A stretch of DNA of 64,000 bases from Rhodococcus coprophilus NBRC 100603. Its GTDB lineage: Bacteria > Actinomycetota > Actinomycetes > Mycobacteriales > Mycobacteriaceae. The position numbers were made by a program, and so were the translations under genes. Below, in pieces: positions 25,536-34,400 of the stretch; position 1 is the stretch's first letter, and each line of letters opens with the position of its first letter. The stretch covers positions 186,001 to 250,000 of the forward strand of contig NZ_BDAM01000007.1 of assembly GCF_001895045.1 (NCBI RefSeq), in the 5' to 3' direction. The notes under the pieces were generated by a model that saw only the letters and a list, made by a program, of their open reading frames with translations, was not told where the DNA came from and did not search any database.

Positions 25536-26714
25536 ATGCGCCCTCTTCGTCACGGCGACCATGGCCCGGCAGTCGCCGAGATTCGGAGCACTCTCGCCGG
25601 CCTGGGTTTCCTCAACGCTCGTCCAGACTCCTCTGACGGCTGGATGGGCTCCGACGTCGTCTTCGATCGTGAGCTCGACGGTGCAGTGCGTGCCTTCCAG
25701 CAGCAGCGCGGTCTCCTCGTCGACGGGATCGTCGGCCCTGCGACGTACCGCTCTCTCAAAGAAGCGTCGTATCGGCTCGGCGCACGCACCTTGATGTACC
25801 AGTTGTCCGCACCGCTGTACGGCGACGACGTGGCGGCGCTGCAGACCCGGCTGCAGGATCTCGGCTTCTACGTGTCCCGGGTGGACGGCTATTTCGGGCA
25901 GAAGACCCATGAGGGGCTCAGTTCGTTCCAGCGCGAGATCGGTCTCGCCGCAGACGGCATCTGCGGTCCGGAAACCTTGCGGTCGCTCGAACTGCTCGGT
26001 ACCCGGGTGTCTGGTGGGTCGCCGCATGCCATCAGCGAAGAGGAGATCGTACGACGGTCCGGTCCTCAGCTGAGCGGGAAGCGGATCGTCATCGATCCCG
26101 GTCTCGGCGGGCGCGACCACGGCATCATCGTGCCGAGCGAGCACGGTCCGATTTCCGAGGCCGACATCTTGTGGGATCTCGCGCGGCGGCTCGAGGGCCG
26201 GATGGCGGCCACCGGCATGGAGACGTTCCTCTCGCGTCCGTATCACGCCGATCCCACCGATGTGGAGCGCGCCGGCACGTCCAACGCGTTCGGTGCCGAC
26301 CTGATGATCTCGCTGCGCTGCGACTCGAGCTCGAACCCGCACGCGAGCGGCATCGCGAGTTTCCACTACGGCAACTCGCACGGCTCGGAGTCGATGATCG
26401 GGCAGGTTCTCACGGGCTTCATCCAGCGCGAGATCGTCGCACGTACGTCGCTGCAGGACTGCCGGAGTCACGGTCGCACGTGGGACCTGCTTCGCCTGAC
26501 CAACATGCCGACCGTGCAGATCGATCTCGGTTACCTCACCAACGAGCACGACGCATCGCTGCTCGCCGACCCGAAGACTCGGGACGTGATCGCCGAGGCG
26601 ATTCTCGTCGCCGTGAAGCGGTTGTACTTGCTCGGGCAGGACGATCAACCGACCGGTACTTACACCTTCGCCGAACTGCTCGCCGAGGAACTGTCCATCA
26701 CCGAGACTCGCTGA
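25536..26714 (+). CDS. cwlM: CwlM, amidase-fold regulator of peptidoglycan synthesis
   Basis: 392 residues; ATG at 25536 with GGAAAGG upstream. Two peptidoglycan-binding repeats span about 1-75 and 85-150 (DGAVRAFQQQRGLLVDGIVGPATYRSL; LSSFQREIGLAADGICGPETLRSL). Residues 175-370 have the amidase_3 fold, but the zinc-ligand histidine of DPGHGG is Leu here (IDPGLGG), and the HAN motif is replaced (SLRCDSSSN). The catalytic site therefore looks lost, which fits CwlM of mycobacteria, a cytoplasmic PknB substrate that activates MurA. The C-terminal GTYTFAELLAEE tail, which carries the phosphorylated Thr in mycobacteria, is conserved. No signal peptide is visible. Confidence 0.92.
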   Translation: MRPLRHGDHGPAVAEIRSTLAGLGFLNARPDSSDGWMGSDVVFDRELDGAVRAFQQQRGLLVDGIVGPATYRSLKEASYRLGARTLMYQLSAPLYGDDVAALQTRLQDLGFYVSRVDGYFGQKTHEGLSSFQREIGLAADGICGPETLRSLELLGTRVSGGSPHAISEEEIVRRSGPQLSGKRIVIDPGLGGRDHGIIVPSEHGPISEADILWDLARRLEGRMAATGMETFLSRPYHADPTDVERAGTSNAFGADLMISLRCDSSSNPHASGIASFHYGNSHGSESMIGQVLTGFIQREIVARTSLQDCRSHGRTWDLLRLTNMPTVQIDLGYLTNEHDASLLADPKTRDVIAEAILVAVKRLYLLGQDDQPTGTYTFAELLAEELSITETR

Positions 26715-26782
26715 GTCCCCTGTCCCGGCCGACTCGCTGAGTCCCGTGTCCCGGCCGACTCGCTGAGCCCCCGCCCCGCCCG
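26705..26782 (+). repeat. Three direct repeats of 26 bases at the end of cwlM
   Basis: Copies start at 26705, 26731 and 26757, each beginning GACTCGCTGAG. The first two differ at one base, and the third is degraded in its second half. The first copy contains the cwlM stop codon, so later copies repeat the stop region. It looks like a local slippage duplication. Confidence 0.8.
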
Positions 26783-26814
26783 TGCCGTGGCAGGGGCCGC
26801 CCGGTGCGATCGGT

Positions 26815-27519
26815 CTACGGCACCGCCAGCGCGGTGCGCCCGGTGACGTCTTCCACGGTCAGCGACGCCGCTTCGATCAGGCGCTCGAGAGCCGCTTCGA
26901 CCTCTTCCTTCCACCCGTGATCGCGATCGAGTTCGAGTCGCAACCGAGGGAAGCGCGGATGCGGCGCCACCACTTCGAAACCCATGTCCTCGAGAAAGTC
27001 GGCGCCGATCATGCACTCGGCCGGGGAGCACTCGCGCACCGACGTGGTGCTGGGCACGTACCCCGCCGAGGGCCTGTCGTCTTCCTGACGACGGAATCCG
27101 AACGCCTCGAGAGCCCGGACGTTGCGGCGGACCAGATCGGTCACGACCGCACGGATGAGATCGGCGCCCACATCCAAGTCGGACGCGTGGGGCTCGATCC
27201 GCATCGTCGTGAGGAGGATCGCGTCAGCGCTGACCGGTGAGGTCGGAAAGAGCCGTGCCCGGGGCACCATGTTGGGCGGCGCATAGAACGCGACTCCAGC
27301 GATCTTGTCGTCGGAGTCGCCGAACGAGGCGACCTGCGCACACGACCCCCACTCGAGCATGACCATCGAGAGCCATGCTTCCTTCTCGAATTCGGGGTCG
27401 CAGAAGTCGCGGCCGTGGCCTTCGGGCGCCGGATCCATTTCCCAGAACACACACCTGCGCGGGTGCGTGGGCAATTGCTCGATCGCACTCAGGGACAGCG
27501 GCGTGACTCGCGTCGACAC
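26815..27519 (-). CDS. GNAT-like acetyltransferase (Rv3916c-like)
   Basis: 234 residues from a GTG start. The N-terminus has RCVFWEMDP...FEKEAWLSMVMLEWGSCAQVASFGDSDDKIAGVAFYAPP, a recurring motif of an actinobacterial family that always sits beside parB and cwlM. The middle (LLTTMRIEPHASDLDVGADLIRAVVTDLVRRNVRALEAFGFRR) resembles the acetyl-CoA-binding part of GNAT enzymes, but the RxxGxG/A loop is poorly conserved. The last 60 residues include a conserved CMIGADFLEDMGFEVVAPHPRFPRLRLEL. The function is unknown; conserved synteny suggests a tie to chromosome partition or cell-wall control. It is convergent with cwlM and lies upstream in the direction of parB. Confidence 0.6.
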   Translation of the reverse strand: MSTRVTPLSLSAIEQLPTHPRRCVFWEMDPAPEGHGRDFCDPEFEKEAWLSMVMLEWGSCAQVASFGDSDDKIAGVAFYAPPNMVPRARLFPTSPVSADAILLTTMRIEPHASDLDVGADLIRAVVTDLVRRNVRALEAFGFRRQEDDRPSAGYVPSTTSVRECSPAECMIGADFLEDMGFEVVAPHPRFPRLRLELDRDHGWKEEVEAALERLIEAASLTVEDVTGRTALAVP

Positions 27520-27578
27520 GGGATACTTTCGCCTCCACGTCTTTCTCTAGCAGACTGTTGTCCTGCCCCGGCCGGGAG

Positions 27579-28748
27579 TCAAGACGGACGGGTCTCGTTC
27601 GTAGCGCCCTGGTCGGTCACGCGCTGGGTCTGCATCATCGTCACGATCCGTTCGAGGTCGTCCACCGAGCCGAACTCCACCACGATCTTGCCTTTGCGCT
27701 TACCCAGGCTCACGGTCACGCGGGTGTCGAACGAGTTGGACAGCCGCTCGGCGACGTCCTGCAGTCCAGGCATCTGGATGGGCTTCCGTCGCGCCGGGGA
27801 CGGCGCATCGGGCGCGCCACTCCGGTTCGCGAGCATGACGGCTTCCTCGGTCGCCCGCACGGACATGCCCTCCGCAACAATGCGCATCGCGAGCGCCTCC
27901 TGGGCGTCGGCACCGGCTTCGAGCGCGAGCAGGGCACGCGCGTGTCCGGCACTCAGCACACCCGCGGCGACCCGACGCTGGACGGGAATGGGCAGCTTCA
28001 GCAACCGGATCATGTTGGTGATGACCGGACGAGAGCGTCCCAGACGCGTGGCCAGTTCCTCGTGGGTGACCTCGAACTCCTCGAGCAACTGTTGATAGGC
28101 GGCGGCCTCTTCGAGAGGGTTCAGCTGGACACGGTGGATGTTCTCGAGAAGAGCGTCGCGCAGCAGCGCATGGTCGTCCGTGTCGCGGACGATCGCGGCG
28201 ATGGTGTCGAGGCCGGCTTCCTGCGAGGCGCGCCAGCGACGCTCACCCATGATCAGCTGGAAGCGATCACCTTCGGCCCGCCGCACGACGATTGGCTGCA
28301 TGAGACCGAACTCGCGGATCGAATGGACGAGTTCGGTCAGTGCCTCTTCATCGAACACCTGGCGGGGCTGCTTGGGATTCCGGTCGATCCGGTCGATCGG
28401 GATCTCGAGATACACCGCACCTGCGGGGGAGGGGAGAGGTTCGGAACCCGCTTCGACCAATTCGGTGTCGTCGCCTTGCCCGTCCGCCGGGGCGATCTTG
28501 CTGTCCCCGATGATGAGGTCTGCGGCGGCGGATCCGAGTCCCGACGGCGAAAGCGTCATCCCCGGCGATGCTCCCTGCCGACGACTGGCTGCCGGCTTCG
28601 TGGGCGGCGTGGCGGCAGGCGCCGCGGGAGCAGCAGTGGTCGTCGAAGCCGCTCCGGCGGTGTCCGATGCGGGCACATCCACCGGAGGGCCGGTCGGGAT
28701 CAGTGCGGCCAATCCGCGACCGAGCCCGCCTTTACGTGTCGCGCTCAT
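27579..28748 (-). CDS. parB: Chromosome partitioning protein ParB
   Basis: 389 residues. Binds parS and spreads along DNA as a CTP-dependent clamp. A basic N-terminus ([18 protein letters not shown]) carries the ParA-contact motif. A disordered Ala/Pro linker follows (about 20-115). The ParB/Srx CTP domain comes next with [21 protein letters not shown] and [13 protein letters not shown], then [24 protein letters not shown] and the [25 protein letters not shown]. The last 50 residues ([34 protein letters not shown]) are the dimerisation domain. Its ATG overlaps the parA stop (ATGA). Confidence 0.96.
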   Translation of the reverse strand: MSATRKGGLGRGLAALIPTGPPVDVPASDTAGAASTTTAAPAAPAATPPTKPAASRRQGASPGMTLSPSGLGSAAADLIIGDSKIAPADGQGDDTELVEAGSEPLPSPAGAVYLEIPIDRIDRNPKQPRQVFDEEALTELVHSIREFGLMQPIVVRRAEGDRFQLIMGERRWRASQEAGLDTIAAIVRDTDDHALLRDALLENIHRVQLNPLEEAAAYQQLLEEFEVTHEELATRLGRSRPVITNMIRLLKLPIPVQRRVAAGVLSAGHARALLALEAGADAQEALAMRIVAEGMSVRATEEAVMLANRSGAPDAPSPARRKPIQMPGLQDVAERLSNSFDTRVTVSLGKRKGKIVVEFGSVDDLERIVTMMQTQRVTDQGATNETRPS

Positions 28749-29716
28749 TCGTTCCCCTGCTTCTTCTGTGTCCCGCGTGCCGCCAATTCGCGCCCGGCGT
28801 CGAGGTAACTCATCGCGCCACGCGATCCCGGATCGTAGTCGAGCACCGTCATCCCGTAGCCGGGAGCTTCAGAGACCTTCACACTTCGCGGGATGACGGA
28901 TCGCAGCACCGCGGAGCCGAAGTGGGCGCGCACCTCGGCGGCGACCTGATCCGCCAGCTTCGTGCGCCCGTCGTACATCGTGAGCAGCACCGTGGACACA
29001 TGAAGGTCGCGGTTGAGGTGCGACTGTACGAGTTCGATATTGCGGAGAAGTTGACCGACGCCCTCGAGCGCGTAGTACTCGCACTGGATGGGGATCAGAA
29101 CTTCCTTCGCGGCCACGAGCGCATTGACCGTCAAGAGGCCCAGAGAAGGCGGGCAGTCGATGATGACGTAGTCGTAGTCGCGCGGTCCCAGCGCCTCTTT
29201 GGTGAGCGCGTTCCTGAGTCGATTCTCGCGCGCCACCATGGAGACGAGTTCGATCTCGGCGCCGGCCAGATCGATCGTCGCCGGGATGCAGAAGAGTCGC
29301 TCACTGTGGGGACTCTGCTGAACGGCGTCGGCGGCCGACACCTCGCCCAGGAGGATCTCGTAACTCGACGGCACGCCGGAGTGGTGCGGTACCCCGAGCG
29401 CGGTACTTGCATTGCCCTGCGGGTCGAGATCGACGACGAGGACGGTCAGTCCCTGGACGGCGAGTGCGGAGGCAAGGTTGACCGCGGTCGTGGTCTTGCC
29501 CACCCCACCCTTCTGGTTGGCGATGGTGAGGACTCGGCGCTCGTGTGGCTTCGGGAGGGAGATTGCCTCACTCGGATGAAGCACCTGGCTCGCGCGATGG
29601 GCGGCTGCGCCGATGGGCGTATCGATCCCGGAGAACCCATCGAACGGGACGGGGGAGAATTCGTCGTTCATTGCCTCGGTTTCACGTGAAACAGCGGATT
29701 CAGATCCACCCGTCAT
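28745..29716 (-). CDS. parA: Chromosome partitioning ATPase ParA
   Basis: 323 residues. Segregates the ParB-parS complex and, in mycolata, interacts with the polar scaffold DivIVA/Wag31. The deviant Walker A is KGGVGKTT within [23 protein letters not shown] (about 65-87). [10 protein letters not shown] and [17 protein letters not shown] are the other nucleotide motifs. The N-terminal 60 residues are an extension. The chosen ATG at 29716 is followed by SRET, the peptide encoded by a parS site inside the gene; the same SRET/parS overlap occurs in M. tuberculosis parA. An ATG at residue 16 is an alternative start. Confidence 0.95.
   Translation of the reverse strand: MTGGSESAVSRETEAMNDEFSPVPFDGFSGIDTPIGAAAHRASQVLHPSEAISLPKPHERRVLTIANQKGGVGKTTTAVNLASALAVQGLTVLVVDLDPQGNASTALGVPHHSGVPSSYEILLGEVSAADAVQQSPHSERLFCIPATIDLAGAEIELVSMVARENRLRNALTKEALGPRDYDYVIIDCPPSLGLLTVNALVAAKEVLIPIQCEYYALEGVGQLLRNIELVQSHLNRDLHVSTVLLTMYDGRTKLADQVAAEVRAHFGSAVLRSVIPRSVKVSEAPGYGMTVLDYDPGSRGAMSYLDAGRELAARGTQKKQGNE
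29678..29693. other. parS site 1 (inside parA 5' end)
   Basis: GGTTTCACGTGAAACA differs from the consensus TGTTTCACGTGAAACA at the first base. It lies within the parA coding region and encodes the SRET peptide. Confidence 0.92.
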
Positions 29717-29938
29717 AGAACGCTCCTTAAACGATTGATCCGCACTGTCCGCACGCTACATCCTCTTCGTTCCCGGGACACGGTGCACGACGCACAACGC
29801 GCTCGCGACAACGAGGAGGGTGAGACATGATCCGGAGAAATGGTCGCAGCTTCGACGCGTGGTCTTACGTCCACTTCCTCGGTCGGTTCAGTATTCCATC
29901 CGCATTCTATGTGGCACCCACGCGATCGCACCGCAGGA

Positions 29939-29954
29939 CGTTCCACGTGAAACA
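29939..29954. other. parS site 2
   Basis: CGTTCCACGTGAAACA has two mismatches to the 16-base parS consensus and keeps the central CACGTG. Confidence 0.85.
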
Positions 29955-29962
29955 TGGGTCTT

Positions 29963-29978
29963 TGTTTCACGTGAAACA
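29963..29978. other. parS site 3 (perfect)
   Basis: TGTTTCACGTGAAACA is identical to the bacterial parS consensus. Confidence 0.97.
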
Positions 29979-30004
29979 GCGCGACCAAAACCGGCACACC
30001 CGGT

Positions 30005-30020
30005 CGTTTCACGTGAAACA
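30005..30020. other. parS site 4
   Basis: CGTTTCACGTGAAACA has one mismatch at the outermost base. Confidence 0.94.
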
Positions 30021-30358
30021 GTCCGGCCGTCGACGAAAGACGCGGGCAAGACGTCTCGGTGGAGATCCTGGATTTCGAATATAGGGCGGCGCAATACTTT
30101 TCGAAACGCTTGCCCTGTAAATGGTTGCTCGACAGGATGTTTGGCATTCGGATAACCCCTCGACCTCGGTCCAGGAATTGAGCGTCACAGTGACGAAATA
30201 GACGTGGGGCGGAGATACCCGAGAAATCGAGTGATGAAAGTCCCCATGGGCACCGTTCCGATACTCGAGAGAGTGACTCGAGCTCGAGACACGTCGTGCG
30301 TCCAACGAAATGTGGAAGCAGCGGCACCGGAAATGACCCGGCACACCGAGATAACGAA

Positions 30359-30397
30359 GAACCCCTCACCTCCCGAAGCGGGGGAGGGGAGGGGTTC
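30359..30397 (-). terminator. Long hairpin after rsmG
   Basis: GAACCCCTC (30359-30367) pairs with GAGGGGTTC (30389-30397), and inside it CCTCCC pairs with GGGAGG. The hairpin follows the rsmG stop on the minus strand and abuts the fifth parS site. It is the likely transcription end of rsmG. Confidence 0.7.
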
Positions 30398-30412
30398 GTT
30401 TCACGTGGAACA
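30397..30412. other. parS site 5 (next to rsmG stop)
   Basis: CGTTTCACGTGGAACA has two mismatches to the consensus and shares its first base with the rsmG terminator hairpin. Confidence 0.85.
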
Positions 30413-30413
30413 G

Positions 30414-31094
30414 TTATCGGTTCTTTCGCCGGCGCGAGGCCCGCGGCATACGTTCCGCCTTCACGACGAGTGTCGGAACCGGAAGCATGTCGCGCCCGCA
30501 CTCGAGCACCTCGAGATTGCCGGCACCGAGACGAGCGAGTTCGTCGCGATCACGGTCGATCTCTTCCTGAGCCGACGCGCCCTTCAACGCGAGCATGCGG
30601 CCCCCCTCGTGGATCAGGGGTAGCGACCACTTGGCGAGCTTCGCGAGCGGAGCGACAGCACGAGAGGTGACCACGTCGGCGCCACCGGCTTCCTGGAGCA
30701 CGCTCGGTTGCTCGGCCCGGCCGCGAACCACCAGAACGTTGTCGAGGTTGTTCGTCTCCACGAATTCCGCCAGATACACGGTGCGGCGCAGCAGGGGTTC
30801 GACGAGAGTGATCTTCAAGTCGGGTCGCGCGATCGCAAGCGGAATCCCGGGCAGTCCCGCACCGCTACCGACGTCGACGACGGCTTCGTCCTCCTGGATG
30901 AGTTCACCCAGAACCGCGCAGTTCAAGATGTGGCGTTCCCAGAGCCGGGACACCTCGCGCGGGCCGATGAGTCCGCGCTCGACCCCGTCGGTCGACAACG
31001 AGTGATGGTAACGCTCGGCGAGCTCGAATCGGTCGCCGAAAATCCGCTGCGCATTCGCAAGCAGGTCTGGCTCGTCTTGTTCCACGTGAAACAT
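30414..31094 (-). CDS. rsmG: 16S rRNA (guanine-N7) methyltransferase RsmG
   Basis: 226 residues from the ATG at 31094, which has AGGAGAGG directly upstream; a GTG 12 codons earlier is an alternative. Methylates G527 of 16S rRNA; loss gives low-level streptomycin resistance. The SAM-binding segment is [20 protein letters not shown], then [18 protein letters not shown] and [17 protein letters not shown]. The first residues MFHVEQ are encoded by a parS site, as in many actinobacteria. A canonical terminator separates it from khpB, so it probably has its own promoter. Confidence 0.95.
   Translation of the reverse strand: MFHVEQDEPDLLANAQRIFGDRFELAERYHHSLSTDGVERGLIGPREVSRLWERHILNCAVLGELIQEDEAVVDVGSGAGLPGIPLAIARPDLKITLVEPLLRRTVYLAEFVETNNLDNVLVVRGRAEQPSVLQEAGGADVVTSRAVAPLAKLAKWSLPLIHEGGRMLALKGASAQEEIDRDRDELARLGAGNLEVLECGRDMLPVPTLVVKAERMPRASRRRKNR
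31078..31093. other. parS site 6 (inside rsmG start)
   Basis: TGTTCCACGTGAAACA has one mismatch to the consensus. It encodes residues 2-6 of RsmG. Confidence 0.93.
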
Positions 31095-31158
31095 CCTCTC
31101 CTGCCGCCGGTGCGTCACCGACACCGGCACCCGTTCCGTCGGGCCCCCATCGAATGAA

Positions 31159-31190
31159 AAGAGGGACCCCGACGATTCAGGGTCCCTCTT
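31159..31190 (-). terminator. Rho-independent terminator of the rpmH-khpB operon
   Basis: AAGAGGGACCC and GGGTCCCTCTT form an 11-base perfect stem with a 10-base loop. Read on the minus strand, it is followed by TTTTC. This is the only textbook T-tract terminator noticed in the window. It sits 20 bases after the khpB stop and cuts the operon before rsmG. Confidence 0.88.
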
Positions 31191-31209
31191 CGAGCCGAAA
31201 GCGGAAGGC

Positions 31210-31776
31210 TCAATCCTGCACGATCACAACGCGCCGATGCGGTTCGGCACCTTCGCTCTCGCTGGAGACCCCGTCCACCTTGGCGACCGCGTCATGCACG
31301 ATCTTGCGCTCGAAGGGAGTCATCGGCGCGAGTTCCTCACGGCCACCGCCGGCGAGGACGCGCTTTGCGGCTGAGGTGCCGAGCTCGGTCAGTTCGGCAC
31401 GCTTACCCGCGCGCCAGCCGGCAATGTCGAGCATCAACTTGCTGCGCTCGCCGGTCGCCTGCTGTACGGCGAGCCTGGTGAGTTCCTGGAGTGCGTCGAG
31501 GACGTCTCCGTTGCTCCCGACAAGCTTGCTCAGATCTTTGCCACCGTCGATGCTGACTACCGCCCGGTCGCCCTCGACGTCGAGGTCGATGTCGCCGTCG
31601 AAGTCGAGCACGTCGAGCAACTGCTCGAGATAGTCGCCGGCGATTTCGCCCTCTTCGATCAGGTCTTCGTCGTCGACCACGTCGGTGTCGAGTTCAGGGT
31701 CGCTTTCGAGTGCAGGCTCGCGCGCCTCGCCGGTCACCTCGATGTCCTCCTGTGCCTTGTCCAGGTCACTGGCCAT
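31210..31776 (-). CDS. khpB: RNA-binding protein KhpB/Jag (KH and R3H domains)
   Basis: 188 residues from the ATG at 31776; the open frame continues upstream but overlaps yidC. An acidic N-terminal third ([34 protein letters not shown]) precedes a KH-II domain ([32 protein letters not shown]) and a C-terminal R3H domain ([39 protein letters not shown]). It has the typical position after yidC. It is thought to act with KhpA in RNA regulation and envelope synthesis. The Jag N domain of Firmicutes is replaced by the acidic stretch. Confidence 0.92.
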   Translation of the reverse strand: MASDLDKAQEDIEVTGEAREPALESDPELDTDVVDDEDLIEEGEIAGDYLEQLLDVLDFDGDIDLDVEGDRAVVSIDGGKDLSKLVGSNGDVLDALQELTRLAVQQATGERSKLMLDIAGWRAGKRAELTELGTSAAKRVLAGGGREELAPMTPFERKIVHDAVAKVDGVSSESEGAEPHRRVVIVQD

Positions 31777-31798
31777 GATCAGCTCTCTTCTACTTCGG

Positions 31799-32911
31799 TC
31801 AGCGCCGCTTGCGCTTGGAGTTCTTGGGACGGCTACCCGGTTTCGGAGTCGACGAGCCCGAACCGGAGGTCGGCGTGGTGTCGCCGGTCGTGCCGGTTTC
31901 GCTTGCATCCTTCTTGGTCAGTGAAACTTCCGGCCCGGTTTCGGCGCTCGTATCGTCGACCGGGGCGCTGTCTGCCGAAGCTACGGCGCCCTTCTTCTTC
32001 TTCGCTTTGTTGGGCCTGGCACCCGGCTTCGGAGCATTCTCGTTCCGGCGTGCGAGCGCCGCGGCGCGCTTCTCTTCTTCTTCTTGGTCGATCTTCCGGA
32101 AGACGAGGTGCTGCTGCCCGTACGTCCACACATTGTTGCTCACCCAGTACAGGATGATGGCGATCGGCAGGAACGGACCACCGACGAGGACGCCGAGCGG
32201 GAACACGTAGAGAGCCAGCTTGTTCATGATCGCGGCTTGCGGATTCGCCGCGGCCTGGGCACTCTGCCGGGCGACCGAAGCGCGAGCGTTGAAGTGCGTC
32301 GCGATGCCGGCCACGATCATGAGGGGAACGGCGACAGCCGCGATCTGCCACCGCGACGGAATGTCACCGAACGGGGCGAAAGCCTCGAGCGATGCGATCG
32401 GCTGGGTGATCCAGGACGAGATGGGGGCACCGAACAGACGCGCGCTGAGGAAGGATTCGACGTCTTCCGGGCTGAACGCGTAGTTGCCGACCTGGGCGTT
32501 CTGCTCCGGCGTCAGGCCGAGCTGACCGAACCCGGTGCCGGTCCGGTTGAACGAGCGCAGGACGTGGAACAGGCCGATGAACACCGGCACCTGCAGAAGA
32601 ACCGGTAGGCAGCCCATGAGGGGGTTGAAGCCGTGCTCCTTCTGGAGCTTCTGCATCTCGAGCGCCTGGCGCTGCCGGTCGTTCGAGTACTTCTTCTGCA
32701 GTGCCTTGATCTGCGGCTGAAGCTCCTGCATCTGCCGAGTCGTGCGGACCTGCTTGACGAACGGCTTGTACAGGATGGCGCGGAGGGTGAACACGAGGAA
32801 CACCACCGACAGCGCCCACGTCCAACCACTGTCGGGCGCAAGCACGAACGAGAAGGCTTTGTGCCAGACCCAGAGGATCCAGGACACGGGATAGTAGATG
32901 AAGTCGAGCAC
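31799..32911 (-). CDS. yidC: Membrane protein insertase YidC
   Basis: 370 residues from the GTG at 32911, with AGGAG upstream. This Oxa1-family insertase works alone or with SecYEG. The first helix includes [21 protein letters not shown]. The conserved core [78 protein letters not shown] carries the groove Arg and the coiled cytoplasmic loop. Further helices end at [39 protein letters not shown]. The basic, disordered C-terminus (KNSKRKRR) is of the ribosome-binding kind. Confidence 0.95.
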   Translation of the reverse strand: MLDFIYYPVSWILWVWHKAFSFVLAPDSGWTWALSVVFLVFTLRAILYKPFVKQVRTTRQMQELQPQIKALQKKYSNDRQRQALEMQKLQKEHGFNPLMGCLPVLLQVPVFIGLFHVLRSFNRTGTGFGQLGLTPEQNAQVGNYAFSPEDVESFLSARLFGAPISSWITQPIASLEAFAPFGDIPSRWQIAAVAVPLMIVAGIATHFNARASVARQSAQAAANPQAAIMNKLALYVFPLGVLVGGPFLPIAIILYWVSNNVWTYGQQHLVFRKIDQEEEEKRAAALARRNENAPKPGARPNKAKKKKGAVASADSAPVDDTSAETGPEVSLTKKDASETGTTGDTTPTSGSGSSTPKPGSRPKNSKRKRR

Positions 32912-32979
32912 GGCTCTATGTACTCCTCGGGTCGTCCATGTCGCCACGGAGAGGCGTCGGTCTCAGGTCTTCGCTCCGG

Positions 32980-33264
32980 TCAGGTACCCACGTGGGACGA
33001 CCGATGACTCCGCTCGGGTACCGGATCCCATCCTCCAGGATGCCAGGGAGCGCATTTGAGCAGCCGCACCACGGTCAGCGCCGTTCCGACCACGAACCCT
33101 CGCTTGCGCAACGCTTCGACCGCGTATTCGCTACAGGTGGGCACGAATCGGCACGTCGGCATGCGGGTCGGCGACACGTACGTGCGGTAGAGCTCGATGC
33201 AAAAGACCAGGGCCCGCGCCGGCGCGGACCGGATCGCGTTCCAGGTCGAATGCGAGGTGGTCAT
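32980..33264 (-). CDS. yidD: Membrane protein insertion efficiency factor YidD
   Basis: 94 residues, overlapping the rnpA stop by ATGA. The family signature LVFCIELYRTYVSPTRMPTCRFVPTCSEYAVEALRKRG is complete, including the three conserved cysteines, and LLKCAPWHPGGWDPVP follows. It assists YidC-dependent insertion at the membrane. It is located between rnpA and yidC as in most bacteria. Confidence 0.95.
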   Translation of the reverse strand: MTTSHSTWNAIRSAPARALVFCIELYRTYVSPTRMPTCRFVPTCSEYAVEALRKRGFVVGTALTVVRLLKCAPWHPGGWDPVPERSHRSSHVGT

Positions 33265-33671
33265 GCGTGGTTCCCGAGCTCGGCTGCAACCGGCTCACCG
33301 ACGGCATCCGGGGTGTCGAGAAGTCCGAGACGAGCCAGACCCGTACGGATCTGCTTGTCGAGTTCACGCGAATCCGCGGTCGCCGCACCCGGCAGGGCTC
33401 GCAATACGACGTCGGTGTCAGCCGGCACGCGCTCGACGAGGGAGGCACAGATATGACGAAGCCGGCGCGCGACTCGATGTCGAATCACCGCCGGCCCGAC
33501 AGCCTTATTCACGACGAGCCCGAAACGGGGACCGTCGACACTCACCAAGAACTCGGACCGATCACGCTCGAGAGCGTGAATCACAAGGTCCCGCCGCCCC
33601 TGACGGCGACCGCGACGGACGGTATCGGAAAAGTCCGTGCGGCGCCGCAGGCGATACGGCTCAGGTAACAC
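33261..33671 (-). CDS. rnpA: Ribonuclease P protein component
   Basis: 136 residues. Protein cofactor of RNase P in tRNA 5' maturation. The N-terminus LPEPYRLRRRTDFSDTVRRGRRQGRRDLVIHAL and the RNR-like motif VVNKAVGPAVIRHRVARRLRHICAS are diagnostic. It has a basic central cleft sequence and normal length. It is 20 bases downstream of rpmH and overlaps yidD. Confidence 0.95.
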   Translation of the reverse strand: MLPEPYRLRRRTDFSDTVRRGRRQGRRDLVIHALERDRSEFLVSVDGPRFGLVVNKAVGPAVIRHRVARRLRHICASLVERVPADTDVVLRALPGAATADSRELDKQIRTGLARLGLLDTPDAVGEPVAAELGNHA

Positions 33672-33691
33672 CCCGAGCTCCCGTTACGGGA

Positions 33692-33835
33692 TCAGGCGGT
33701 GAGTGAAGCGCGGCCCTTACGGCGACGCGCCGTCACGATTGCGCGACCCGCACGGGTCCGCATCCGGAGACGGAAGCCGTGGACGCGCGCGCGGCGTCGG
33801 TTGTTCGGCTGGAACGTCCGCTTGCCCTTAGCCAC
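33692..33835 (-). CDS. rpmH: 50S ribosomal protein L34
   Basis: 47 residues from the GTG at 33835 with GAGGAGTG upstream. It starts [20 protein letters not shown] and has the usual [20 protein letters not shown] end. This is the first gene of the rpmH-rnpA-yidD-yidC-khpB operon, divergent from dnaA. Confidence 0.97.
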   Translation of the reverse strand: MAKGKRTFQPNNRRRARVHGFRLRMRTRAGRAIVTARRRKGRASLTA

Positions 33836-34400
33836 GGTCAACACTCCTCGAGATATATGTGACGCCGGCAGGCGCCATCGGTCTAACTTATACGGATTTC
33901 GCACGACCCGTGCGCAATGAGTGCAGCACGGACCTATCACTTCTGCATGAGTGACTGTTCGAGGCTACTCGGATCGGGACGCGAAATCAAACCGCTGCCT
34001 CCGTGTCCGCGCAACCCGACACGCCGGACAACTTGACCCGAAGTTGCCCTCTCACAACGGGTGTGTGCCACATCACCGTGGGCTACCATCTCTCGCATGG
34101 CTTCGTCCGCGAACCCGCAGCACACAAGCCCTCTCGTGCCGGCGCCGCACGAGCATCGACGATGTGCGCGGCCGCCGGTCGCGCACGACCGCTCCTGAAC
34201 CGGCGCCGAGGCGCAACGGCCGGACCGCGCCTCGTATGCCAGACTGAGCGCAAGAAGCCGGCACGAAAACTCGTTCGTCCCCTTCGTCCGTGCACAGAGT
34301 TGCACATCACCAGCACACATCCACCGGGCCATACCACTCGGTTGTCCACACCTGTGGATAATCGTGTGGAAATCATGTCGACCCTGTGGGAGGAAGCTAC
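33836..34400. other. rpmH-dnaA intergenic region (promoters of both; DnaA boxes)
   Basis: 565 bases with no credible gene; open frames here are high-GC shadows. A TATAAG on the minus strand (33888-33893) is a possible -10 of rpmH. The dnaA-proximal end carries two back-to-back DnaA boxes. A further weaker box-like TGTGGAAAT (34365-34373) lies closer to the dnaA start. Confidence 0.7.
34342..34361. promoter_or_regulatory. Head-to-head pair of perfect DnaA boxes upstream of dnaA
   Basis: TTGTCCACA (34342-34350) and, after two bases, TGTGGATAA (34353-34361, the complement of TTATCCACA) form an inverted pair. Their centre is about 50 bases before the dnaA GTG, which suits DnaA autoregulation. 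Confidence 0.85.

Larger units (their letters stand above)
29717..30413. other. Centromeric intergenic region with four parS sites, no gene seen
   Basis: About 700 bases between parA and rsmG carry no frame with a ribosome site or family resemblance. Three parS sites lie within 82 bases (29939-30020), and a fourth lies at the right end. The segment 30060-30360 is less G/C-rich than the surroundings. It contains a palindrome, CGTCACAGTGACG (30183-30195), and several CTCGAG motifs. Promoters for parA must lie here, but none was assigned. Confidence 0.75.

Noticed and set aside
29713-30501. Minus-strand frame across the centromere
   Set aside because: The only recurring peptide in it (FHVK/FHVE) is the translation of parS sites; no start signal.
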